A stretch of 6,115 bases of DNA from DASSRQ01 sp035701665 (GTDB taxonomy: Bacteria > Vulcanimicrobiota > Vulcanimicrobiia > Vulcanimicrobiales > Vulcanimicrobiaceae), in assembly GCA_035701665.1 (NCBI GenBank), contig DASSRQ010000080.1, positions 1 through 6,115 of the forward strand, written 5' to 3'. The notes under the pieces were generated by a model, which saw nothing but the letters and a program-made list of their open reading frames with translations, made no database searches and had not been told where the DNA came from. The translations under genes were made by a program, and so were the position numbers. The stretch's first letter is position 1. Every line of letters starts with the position of its first letter. Shown here in pieces: positions 1 through 6,115 of this stretch.

Positions 1-27
1 CTTGATGGAAGATCTCTTTAGGAAAGA

Positions 28-1851
28 CTAGACCGAAGCGGCCCGTTTGCGCGCGCGCAAACGATCCGTTTCGTTCAGCATCCGCTTGCGGATGCGGATC
101 GACTTCGGCGTGATCTCCACGAGTTCGTCATCTTCGATAAACTCGATCGCGCGTTCCAGCGACGGCTCTTCCGGCGGCGGAAGTTTTACGTTCTCGTCCG
201 ATCCGGCAGCGCGCATGTTCGTCAGTTTCTTCTCTTTTACGACGTTCAGCGAGACGTCTTTATCGTCGTTTGCGCGGCCGACGACCATCCCTTCGTACAC
301 GTCGACGCCGGTGCCGACAAAGAAGCGCCCGCGTTGCTCCACGCCCATCAGCGCGTAGCCCGTCGTGCGGCCGGTGTCGCTGGCAACGAGCGCGCCGACG
401 TTGCGGCCGGGCAGTTCACCCTGCCACTCTTGATGATCGTAGTACGTGTGCGACATGACCGCGGTGCCGCGGGTGAGCGTAAGCAGCTCGCCGCGCAGGC
501 CGAAGATCGCACGCGTCGGCATAGTGTATTCCAGACGGCGCGAGTCGCCCACGTTGATCATGTTCGACATGACGGCTTTACGCTTGCCGAGCGCTTCGAT
601 CACCGGGCCTTCGTACTCCGAGGGCACGTCGACGACGACGTACTCGACCGGCTCCCACTTCTTGCCGTCGCGTTCGGTAACGATGACCTGCGGTTTGGAG
701 ACTTGCAGCTCGTAGCCTTCGCGGCGCATTGTCTCGATCAGGATCGAGAGATGCAGTTCGCCGCGTCCACGCACTTCGAACGTGTCGGCCGATTCGGTGT
801 CTGAAACGCGCAGCGCAACGTTGGATTCAAGTTCCGCCATCAAACGGCCGCGGATCTGACGCGAGGTGAGATACTTGCCTTCTTTGCCCGCAAACGGCGA
901 GTTGTTGACGCTAAAGAACATCGAGACCGTCGGCTCGTCGACCGCAACAGCGTGTACGCCTTCCGGCGTCGCGAGATCGGCGATCGTGTCGCCGATGTTC
1001 AAGCCTTCGATGCCGGAGACGCAGACGATATCGCCCGCCGATGCTTCCTCGATCTCCACGCGTTCCAGTCCTTGGAACGTGAGCAGTTTGGTCAGACGCA
1101 GACCCGTCTCGACCTCGCCGTCGCGTGCAACTTTCGCAATCGGCGCATTGACCTTCGCCGAACCGCGGAAGACGCGGCCGACGCCGATGCGTCCGACGTA
1201 CTTGTTGTGATCGATCGCGGAGACGAGCATCTGAAAGCCGCCGGTTTCGGCCGGCGCTTCGGGCACGTGCTGCGCGATGACTTCGAAGAGCGGCTCGAGA
1301 TTGACCGCTTCGTCTTCCATCTTGCGCTTCGCCACGCCGAGTTTGCCGTTGGTGAAGACTACCGGGAAGTCGGCTTGTTCGTCGTTCGCACCGAGTTCGA
1401 TGAAGAGATCGAAGACTTCGTTGACCACTTCCATGGCGCGGGCGTCTTTGCGATCGATCTTATTGACGACGACGATTGCCTTGAGGTCCAATTCGAGCGC
1501 CTTGCGCAGGACGAAGCGCGTCTGCGGCATGACGCCTTCGGCGGCGTCGACCAGCAGCAGCACACCTTGAACCATCTGAAGCACGCGCTCGACCTCTCCG
1601 CCGAAGTCGGCGTGGCCGGGGGTGTCGACGATGTTGAACTTGACCTCGCCGTGGCGGATGGCCGTGTTTTTGGCCAAAATCGTGATGCCGCGTTCGCGCT
1701 CCAGCGGGTTGGAGTCCATGACGCGCGTCTCGACGTGCTGGCCCTCGCGGAAGATGCCGCTCTGACGCAGCATGGCGTCAACCAAGGTGGTTTTACCGTG
1801 GTCGACGTGGGCGATAATCGCGACGTTACGGATGTCGGGCCGAGTCTGCAT
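28..1851 (-). CDS. typA: Ribosome-associated translational GTPase BipA/TypA
   Basis: This is a complete 607-residue protein, the usual length for the BipA/TypA family. The family consists of EF-G/LepA-like GTPases that bind the ribosome and help 50S assembly and translation under stress. The G domain is intact: G1 AHVDHGKTT at residues 14-22, G2 RGIT at 54-57, G3 DTPGH at 76-80 and G4 NKID at 130-133. The G5 region reads VFTNGKLG (165-172) instead of the common SALNG-type sequence. EF-G-like domains follow, and the family-specific C-terminus is recognisable (KKLTNMRAAGSDE, then IEFIEDDELVEITPKS and a basic tail). I chose the ATG at 1851 because MQTRPDIRNVAIIAHVDHG is the standard family N-terminus. 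An in-frame TTG at 1893 would extend the protein by 14 residues into the upstream kinase gene, and those residues do not look like TypA. No strong Shine-Dalgarno is visible. The 11-bp spacing to the kinase suggests co-transcription or coupled translation. Confidence 0.97.
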   Translation of the reverse strand: MQTRPDIRNVAIIAHVDHGKTTLVDAMLRQSGIFREGQHVETRVMDSNPLERERGITILAKNTAIRHGEVKFNIVDTPGHADFGGEVERVLQMVQGVLLLVDAAEGVMPQTRFVLRKALELDLKAIVVVNKIDRKDARAMEVVNEVFDLFIELGANDEQADFPVVFTNGKLGVAKRKMEDEAVNLEPLFEVIAQHVPEAPAETGGFQMLVSAIDHNKYVGRIGVGRVFRGSAKVNAPIAKVARDGEVETGLRLTKLLTFQGLERVEIEEASAGDIVCVSGIEGLNIGDTIADLATPEGVHAVAVDEPTVSMFFSVNNSPFAGKEGKYLTSRQIRGRLMAELESNVALRVSDTESADTFEVRGRGELHLSILIETMRREGYELQVSKPQVIVTERDGKKWEPVEYVVVDVPSEYEGPVIEALGKRKAVMSNMINVGDSRRLEYTMPTRAIFGLRGELLTLTRGTAVMSHTYYDHQEWQGELPGRNVGALVASDTGRTTGYALMGVEQRGRFFVGTGVDVYEGMVVGRANDDKDVSLNVVKEKKLTNMRAAGSDENVKLPPPEEPSLERAIEFIEDDELVEITPKSIRIRKRMLNETDRLRARKRAASV

Positions 1852-1862
1852 AACAGTTAGTT

Positions 1863-3152
1863 CTACTCTATTGCGCGGGGCAGCGCAAACCAAAAAGTCG
1901 TAATCTTTCCCGGCTCGCTCTCGTAGCCGATGGTGCCCCCCATCAGGGAGACCAGCTCCGAGCAGATATAGAGCCCCAGGCCGATGGACGAGTCGCTGTC
2001 GCCGGCCGCACGCCCGAACTTGGTGAAGAGCTTGTCCCGGGCGGACTGCGGAACGCCTGGTCCCTCGTTTTTCACCGCGAAGACGATGCGGTCGTCGTAG
2101 GGCTTGATTTCGACGGCGACAACCGTGCCGTCGGCCGAATACTTCGCGGCATTCGAAAGCATGTTGGTCAGGACTTGGACCACGCGGCCTTCGTCCGCCC
2201 GCACGCGCGGCACCGGCGAGAGATAGAGCGATTGGAACTCACGTTCGGGATGCTCGCTTTCCATCCGCGCGACCGACTCTTCCACGACGAGCACCGGATC
2301 GACGGACTCCGAACGCAGCGTGAGTTTGCCCGCCTCCATCCGCGAGAGCAGCAAGAAGTCTTCGAAGATTGCCGACAGGCGTGCCGTCGAGCTCGCGAGC
2401 ACGTTGAGCAGCTCGTTGCGGCGCTGTTCGTCGATCGACTCGAAGTGCGTCTCGAGCAGCGACGTCGCGCCGCGGATGCCGGCCAGCGGCGAGCGCACTT
2501 CGTGCGCGACGATACTGAAGAAATCGCTCTGCGCCCGCGACGTGCGTTCGATCAACTCGCGCTTTTCGGTTTCGGCCACGCGTCCGCGCGCGCTCGTCAG
2601 CGCGAGGCCGACGAGATTGACGAAGAGCTGCATCTCGCGCATCGTCTCTTTCGTCGGGACGCGGTTATCCAACGGACCGTCGACGGAGACGTATCCCAGC
2701 ATCGCGTTCGCCGAATCGACCAGCACCAGGGTGAGCGAGTCGTGTTCGTGCCAAAGGGTTGGCGACTGCCGGGTGTAGTGCTCGGGCTCGTCGCCCATAA
2801 AAATGTTGTGAGACCACGGCTGCTTCCGCTCGGCCGGGATGTAAAAGCAGTGCGGAACGACTTCGTAGTCGCTGCGCAGCAGTTCGAGGATCTCCTCGCG
2901 CGGGATGTGCTCGCCCAGGCGGTCGCGGATCTGCTCGGGCGGAAATCCGATGATGACCCGCCGGTACATCTCGCCGCCGGGCTGGTCGGAGGCCACGATC
3001 GAAACATACCGCCAGCCGTAGAGCTCGCTCAGGCCCTGCGCGATCGATCGCAGCGCGGGCAACAGCTCGTTGGCGCGTAAAATATCCTGCGTGATCTCGA
3101 AAAGCCGCTGCAGCGTGCGGCTTTCATGTGAATCTTCCCGTAGTGCCGGCAC
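1863..3152 (-). CDS. Soluble GAF-like sensor histidine kinase
   Basis: From the chosen GTG the protein has 429 residues. Residues about 12-190 form a GAF-like input domain, with an N-terminal helix, a core around YGWRYVSIVASD (45-56) and VLVDSANAMLGYVSVDG near 143-159. A coiled linker leads to a HisKA domain with H-box FFSIVAHEVRSPLAGIRG and phospho-acceptor His217. The HATPase domain has N-box NMLSNAAKYS (Asn334), G1 NEGPGVP (362-368), F-box LFTKFGRA and G2 IGLGLYICSELV. G1 starts with Asn instead of the usual Asp, a variant also found in other kinases. There is no transmembrane segment or signal peptide, so it should sense a cytosolic cue and phosphorylate an unidentified response regulator; none is encoded here. 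The start is uncertain. The reading frame stays open for 298 codons upstream, antisense to the methyltransferase gene, but has no suitable ATG near the domain start. GTG 3152 and TTG 3191 are the candidates. It probably forms an operon with typA. Confidence 0.9.
   Translation of the reverse strand: MPALREDSHESRTLQRLFEITQDILRANELLPALRSIAQGLSELYGWRYVSIVASDQPGGEMYRRVIIGFPPEQIRDRLGEHIPREEILELLRSDYEVVPHCFYIPAERKQPWSHNIFMGDEPEHYTRQSPTLWHEHDSLTLVLVDSANAMLGYVSVDGPLDNRVPTKETMREMQLFVNLVGLALTSARGRVAETEKRELIERTSRAQSDFFSIVAHEVRSPLAGIRGATSLLETHFESIDEQRRNELLNVLASSTARLSAIFEDFLLLSRMEAGKLTLRSESVDPVLVVEESVARMESEHPEREFQSLYLSPVPRVRADEGRVVQVLTNMLSNAAKYSADGTVVAVEIKPYDDRIVFAVKNEGPGVPQSARDKLFTKFGRAAGDSDSSIGLGLYICSELVSLMGGTIGYESEPGKITTFWFALPRAIE
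3143..3152. repeat. 10-bp perfect palindrome at the kinase start
   Basis: GTGCCGGCAC is a perfect 10-bp inverted repeat, and its bottom strand supplies the proposed GTG start of the histidine kinase. A short imperfect symmetric element (gaacggttc, 3157-3165) lies next to it. The position at the edge of a divergent promoter region would suit an operator. However, short GC palindromes are frequent in DNA of this composition, and only one copy is present. Operator function is therefore a weak inference. Confidence 0.25.
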
Positions 3153-3206
3153 GCCGGAACGGTTCGCGGGAAGGTGCCCAGTCCCCGGCAAGGCGTAAGC
3201 TAGCGT
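3153..3206. promoter_or_regulatory. Divergent intergenic region, probable bidirectional promoter
   Basis: These 54 bp separate the minus-strand histidine kinase from the plus-strand methyltransferase, so control signals for both genes should lie in or near them. I see no convincing -35/-10 pair on either strand. A TAAGCT at 3196-3201 is a poor -10 match and sits so close to the methyltransferase ATG that the transcript would be almost leaderless. The AAGG at 3190-3193 is a weak Shine-Dalgarno candidate, about 13 nt from that ATG. The call rests on the gene arrangement, not on motifs. Confidence 0.4.
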
Positions 3207-4172
3207 ATGGCCGCAGACCGCCGCTTCATCAATGCCGACTGCATCGACGGCGCGCGGCAGCATTTGGCGGACGAAAGTGTCGATTTGATCGTGACGGATC
3301 CGCCCTACGGCATCGAGGGCGACCGGCTGCACCGGCATTACAACCGCGACGAACGCTTTGTGGTCGAAGGCTACATCGAAGTCGAACCGCACGAGTATGC
3401 CGCATTCTCTCGCGATTGGATCGCGCAGGCGGCGCGCGTGCTGCGTCCGGGCGGACAAATCTACGTCGTGTCCGGATACACGAATCTCTACGACGTGCTC
3501 GGTGCGCTGCGCGAAAGCGGACTCGTCGAGATCAACCATCTGATCTGGAAGTACAACTTCGGCGTGTATACGACGACGAAGTACGTCTCGTCGCACTATC
3601 ACATTCTGTATTATGCCAAGCCCGGGGGAAAGCGCACGTTCAACCTGCAGTCGCGCTTCGCGCTCGACGAGGGTGCGGCCGAAGGCGGATCGGCGAACTA
3701 CCGCGACCGCGAAGACGTGTGGATTCTCAATCGCGAGTACAAGCCCGGACGCGAGAAGAACAAAAACGAATTGCCGCTCGAGCTGCTCAAGAAAATGATC
3801 GCGTACAGCAGCGATCCCGGCGATCTCGTTGCAGATTTCTTTATGGGCGGCGGATCGACAGCCGTAGCCGCGCTCGGAATGAACCGCCGCTTCGTGGGTT
3901 TTGAAAAATCGCGCGGCGCATTCAATAAATGCGTCGCACGCCTGGAGCGCGTCGAAGCAGGCTCGCTGCTCGGCGAAGCGCCCCGCGAACATATCGTCGC
4001 GAACCGCGGCAAGTCGTGGACGCCTTCGGAACACGCGCAGCTGCACGAGCGCTACCGCGCGCTGCGAGCGGACGGCGGTTCAAAAGAAGAAGCCGTTGCC
4101 GCGCTCAGCAAAGAGTTTGCGCGCGGCGCGTGGGCTATCCGGAAGCGTCTGGCGCGCCGGGATACCCCGTAA
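3207..4172 (+). CDS. Orphan beta-class N6-adenine/N4-cytosine DNA methyltransferase with Myb-like C-terminal domain
   Basis: This 321-residue protein belongs to the N6_N4_Mtase family, which transfers a methyl group from S-adenosylmethionine to an exocyclic amino group of adenine or cytosine. Catalytic motif IV TDPPYG is at residues 30-35. The VLRPGGQIYVVSG strand follows at 78-90, and a variable segment that may be the target-recognition region lies around 140-185. Motif X is near KNELPLELLKKMI (186-198). Motif I is DFFMGGGST (210-218), followed by RRFVGFEK at 227-234. The order IV, recognition region, X, I defines the beta class. DPPY favours adenine as the target. Residues about 269-317 form an extra domain starting SWTPSEHAQL and ending ARGAWAIRKRLAR, with Myb/SANT-like helix spacing, so it probably adds DNA contacts. 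No endonuclease lies beside it, which suggests an orphan, CcrM-like or epigenetic role rather than restriction. It is transcribed away from the histidine kinase, and its last 12 codons plus stop overlap the FGGY kinase gene tail to tail. Confidence 0.93.
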   Translation: MAADRRFINADCIDGARQHLADESVDLIVTDPPYGIEGDRLHRHYNRDERFVVEGYIEVEPHEYAAFSRDWIAQAARVLRPGGQIYVVSGYTNLYDVLGALRESGLVEINHLIWKYNFGVYTTTKYVSSHYHILYYAKPGGKRTFNLQSRFALDEGAAEGGSANYRDREDVWILNREYKPGREKNKNELPLELLKKMIAYSSDPGDLVADFFMGGGSTAVAALGMNRRFVGFEKSRGAFNKCVARLERVEAGSLLGEAPREHIVANRGKSWTPSEHAQLHERYRALRADGGSKEEAVAALSKEFARGAWAIRKRLARRDTP

Positions 4173-5673
4173 TCTCGGCAATCGCTTCGTAGAGCGGCGA
4201 AAGCCGGCCGTACATCTGCTTGTACACGCGTTCGTACAATGCATCGTACATGGCGCGCGTTTTCGGATCCGGTTCGAATGTGCGCACGGTACGCGTCATC
4301 GCGCGCACGGCATCGTCGAACGTCGCGTGCATGCCGGTGGCAACGGCCGCATCGATCGCCGCACCGAGTCCCGATGTTTCAAACACATGCGGACGCTCTG
4401 CGGGTAAGCCGAAGATGTCCGCGGTCAACTGCATCGCCGCATCGCTTTGCGAACCGCCTCCGGCGACGCGGAGCGATTCGATCGTAAAGTGGCCGCGCCG
4501 TTCGATGCGCTCTTTGCCCTCACGAAGCGCGTAGGCAATGCCTTCGAGCAGCGCGCGGTACACGTGCGCTTTGCCGTGCACGTCGCCGAAACCGATCATC
4601 GCACCCTTTGCGTGCGGGCCGGGCGCACGCAACCCGGGCGTCCAGTACGGCTGCACCATCAATCCCATGGCACCGGGCGGCGAGGCGTCAAGCAGCGCGT
4701 CGAGTTCGCTTTCGTCGGCGACCGCGAACTGCTGCATGAACCAGCGCACCATCCAATAGCCGCGGAAGATCTGTACTTCCACATCGTACGCTCCGGGCAG
4801 CGCGGCGGGATACGGCGGAATGAACGGGATCGGTTCGACGTAGCGCGGCGAGCAAACGTTGATCGTTGCCGCGCTGCCGAAACTCAGCGCGGCTGTACGC
4901 GGACCGGTGCAGCCGGCACCGAGCACTTCGCATGCTTTATCGGTTCCCGCGGCGACGACGGGCGTGCCTTGAGCGATACCGGTCTCCTGCGCCGCTCGCG
5001 CGTGTACCTCGCCCAATATCGATCCGGGTGCGCGCAGCTCCGGCAGCATCTGCGCCTGCACGCACACGGCTTGCCATTTCCAATCGCGCTTCGCAGCCCA
5101 GCGGTGGTGTTTATAGTCGAACGGAACGTAGCCGACTTGCGCACCGGCGGAGTCGGTAAACGCCCCCGTCAATTTGTAGTTGAGAAAGCCGGACAGCAGC
5201 AAAAATTTGTGCGTGCGCTGCCAGATTTGCGGCTCGTTTTCGGCGATCCAGTTTGCTTCGGCCTCACGCTGGAGGTAGCGGATCGTGTCGGTAACGCGTG
5301 CCGCGGAAAATGCCGTGCGCCACAGCAGCGAGAGCGGCGGCAGCTGCCGCGCTTTACGCTGATCGAGCCAGGTAATCGCCGGGCGCAGCGGTTCGCCGCG
5401 TTCGTCGACGTTGACGACGGTTGCGCGCTGCGTCGTGACCGCAACGGCCGCAATACGTTCGCGCAGCCCCGGTTGCTGCGTCCACAACGCGGTGCACGCC
5501 CGGCAGAGCGCGCGCCAAAATCCGAGCGGGTCGTGTTCGTGCCGGCCGGGTGCGGGTGACGCGTACTCATCGAGCGGAACGCGTTCTTTCGCGAGCAGGT
5601 TGCCGTTCGCGTCAAAGATCAGCGCGCGAACGCTTTGCGTGCCGTTGTCCAGCGCGAGAAGCAGATCGCGCAT
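4135..5673 (-). CDS. FGGY-family carbohydrate kinase, substrate unknown
   Basis: This 512-residue protein has the length and both halves of an FGGY sugar/polyol kinase, cytosolic enzymes that phosphorylate a carbohydrate with ATP. The N-terminal ribonuclease-H-like fold begins LLALDNGTQSVRALIFD (residues 5-21), the phosphate-binding DxGTxSxR pattern. AITWLDQR at 99-106 matches the family's sugar-domain segment. GTDKACEVLGAG (243-254) carries the expected catalytic base Asp245, and ALSFGSAATINV follows. VAGGGSQSD (403-411) and ETSGLGAAIDAAVATG (432-447) are the adenosine-binding and closing segments. All key motifs are present, so it should be active. I cannot assign xylulose, glycerol, ribulose or another substrate from sequence alone, and no transporter or dehydrogenase is in view. 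The ATG at 5673 fits the family N-terminus; the frame is open 27 codons further but with no family similarity. The start overlaps the EAL gene stop (TGATG), and no Shine-Dalgarno is visible, so translation is probably coupled. The last 12 codons overlap the methyltransferase 3' end. Confidence 0.95.
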   Translation of the reverse strand: MRDLLLALDNGTQSVRALIFDANGNLLAKERVPLDEYASPAPGRHEHDPLGFWRALCRACTALWTQQPGLRERIAAVAVTTQRATVVNVDERGEPLRPAITWLDQRKARQLPPLSLLWRTAFSAARVTDTIRYLQREAEANWIAENEPQIWQRTHKFLLLSGFLNYKLTGAFTDSAGAQVGYVPFDYKHHRWAAKRDWKWQAVCVQAQMLPELRAPGSILGEVHARAAQETGIAQGTPVVAAGTDKACEVLGAGCTGPRTAALSFGSAATINVCSPRYVEPIPFIPPYPAALPGAYDVEVQIFRGYWMVRWFMQQFAVADESELDALLDASPPGAMGLMVQPYWTPGLRAPGPHAKGAMIGFGDVHGKAHVYRALLEGIAYALREGKERIERRGHFTIESLRVAGGGSQSDAAMQLTADIFGLPAERPHVFETSGLGAAIDAAVATGMHATFDDAVRAMTRTVRTFEPDPKTRAMYDALYERVYKQMYGRLSPLYEAIAEITGYPGAPDASG

Positions 5674-6115
5674 CAGCGCGCGGCGAACGCCGCCGTTTCG
5701 AAGTCTGCCGCCGGCATCGGGCGGCTGATGAAAAAGCCTTGCGCTTCGTCGCAACGCATCTCGGAGAGGATGTGCAGCTGGCTTTCGTGTTCCACGCCTT
5801 CCGCGATGACGCGCAGGCCGAGTGCGTGCGCGACTTTGACAATCGACTCCGCGATAGCACGGTCGGCGATGCGATCGATGCCATTGACGAAGGAGCCGTC
5901 GAGTTTCAGCGCGTCGACTTTGAAGCGTTTTAAATACGCGAACGTGCTGTATCCGGTGCCGAAGTCGTCGATACTGATGCGCGGACCGAGGCTGCGGATC
6001 ATTGCGAGCGTGTCGAAGAGCGCGTCGGTATTTGAAAGCAGCGCGGTTTCGGTTACTTCGATGTCGAGCAGGGACGGATCGATATTCGATTGCCGTAGAA
6101 TCAACGAGAGCGTAT
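5673..6115 (-). CDS. EAL-domain c-di-GMP phosphodiesterase, C-terminal part (5' end outside window)
   Basis: The visible frame is open from the window edge to TGA at 5675-5673 and encodes the last ~147 residues. It is the C-terminal two-thirds of an EAL domain, which hydrolyses the second messenger c-di-GMP to pGpG using divalent metals. Conserved catalytic positions are present: Glu in LDIEVTE (codon 6057-6059), the Asp pair in IDDFGTGYS (5964-5969), Lys in KLDGSFV (5904-5906), Glu in IAEGVE (5799-5801) and Gln in EAQGFFISRPMP (5739-5741). The usual KLDRSFV reads KLDGSFV, a mild change. The EAL signature itself and any GGDEF, PAS or membrane sensor part lie beyond the right edge, so activity and input cannot be judged fully. 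A TTG at 6104 is not the real start, since EAL-like sequence continues upstream of it. The protein ends shortly after the domain, so nothing is fused at the C-terminus. The FGGY kinase follows with a one-base overlap. Confidence 0.95.
   Translation of the reverse strand, partial: TLSLILRQSNIDPSLLDIEVTETALLSNTDALFDTLAMIRSLGPRISIDDFGTGYSTFAYLKRFKVDALKLDGSFVNGIDRIADRAIAESIVKVAHALGLRVIAEGVEHESQLHILSEMRCDEAQGFFISRPMPAADFETAAFAAR
5680..5693 (-). other. Possible small hairpin just before the FGGY kinase start
   Basis: The sequence gcggcgaacgccgc is a 6-bp perfect inverted repeat around a 2-nt centre. In RNA it would form about 5 pairs with a 4-nt loop. It lies in the last EAL codons and ends 6 nt upstream of the coupled FGGY start codon. 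It could hide that start until ribosomes arrive from the EAL gene. It could equally be a by-product of Ala/Arg-rich GC codons. It is not a terminator, because no T-run follows. Confidence 0.2.

Noticed and set aside
1..31. Possible end of a plus-strand gene (reading ...LMEDLFRKD, stop at 29-31) converging on typA, with CTAG at 28-31 holding stops for both strands.
   Set aside because: Only about 10 codons are visible, and an open frame that short is expected by chance. It cannot be supported without the sequence to the left.
334..1860. Long plus-strand open frames opposite typA (334-804 and 952-1860).
   Set aside because: They are antisense shadows of a highly conserved gene, with His/Asp/Arg/Val-rich translations and no motifs.
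1852..1893. A 14-residue N-terminal extension of TypA from TTG 1893.
   Set aside because: The extension overlaps the kinase 3' end and does not resemble TypA, while the ATG at 1851 gives the canonical N-terminus.
2175..3080. A 301-codon plus-strand open frame opposite the histidine kinase.
   Set aside because: It is an antisense shadow of the kinase gene. The composition is low-information and no domain is recognisable.
3153..4046. A 298-codon minus-strand open frame that continues in frame into the histidine kinase and would give a 727-residue protein.
   Set aside because: It lies antisense to the methyltransferase, whose motifs are unmistakable. Its translation is an Arg/Val/Asp/Ala-rich composition typical of antisense frames in GC-rich genes and shows no domain. 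The kinase domains begin only after about 3120.
4447..5559. A 370-codon plus-strand open frame opposite the FGGY kinase.
   Set aside because: All FGGY motifs are in the opposite strand's frame. This one is an antisense shadow without family similarity.

Overview
This is GC-rich bacterial DNA, roughly 60% G+C by eye. It is densely packed, with four genes wholly inside the window and a fifth cut by the right edge. A BipA/TypA translational GTPase, a histidine kinase and an EAL (c-di-GMP) domain make it bacterial. Nothing fixes the phylum. The compact GC-rich style and GATC-rich composition would suit an uncultured soil or environmental lineage such as Eremiobacterota, but that is a guess. There are no RNA genes, CRISPR arrays, insertion sequences or phage genes.

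Layout, left to right. (1) 28-1851, minus strand: BipA/TypA, complete. (2) 1863-about 3152, minus strand: a soluble histidine kinase with a GAF-like sensor, HisKA and HATPase domains. It lies 11 bp upstream of typA, so the two are probably co-transcribed. Its start codon is uncertain. (3) 3153-3206: a 54-bp divergent intergenic gap, the only place where promoters for both the kinase and the next gene could sit if the kinase starts at 3152. (4) 3207-4172, plus strand: a beta-class amino-group DNA methyltransferase with a C-terminal Myb/SANT-like helical domain and no restriction enzyme beside it. (5) 4135-5673, minus strand: an FGGY-family carbohydrate kinase whose 3' end overlaps the methyltransferase 3' end by 38 bp. 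(6) 5673-6115, minus strand: the C-terminal part of an EAL-domain c-di-GMP phosphodiesterase. Its stop shares a base with the sugar-kinase start (TGATG).

The window therefore holds two minus-strand transcription units (EAL then FGGY kinase; histidine kinase then typA) with a plus-strand methyltransferase between them. The common thread is signalling and global regulation: c-di-GMP turnover, a cytosolic two-component sensor, a ribosome-associated GTPase and a probable epigenetic methyltransferase. No dedicated multi-gene defence or biosynthetic system is visible. The least ordinary item is the solitary methyltransferase with its added DNA-binding-like tail. No gene-free stretch exceeds 60 bp. 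Positions 1-27 are the gap or gene edge beyond the typA stop and hold nothing I can call.
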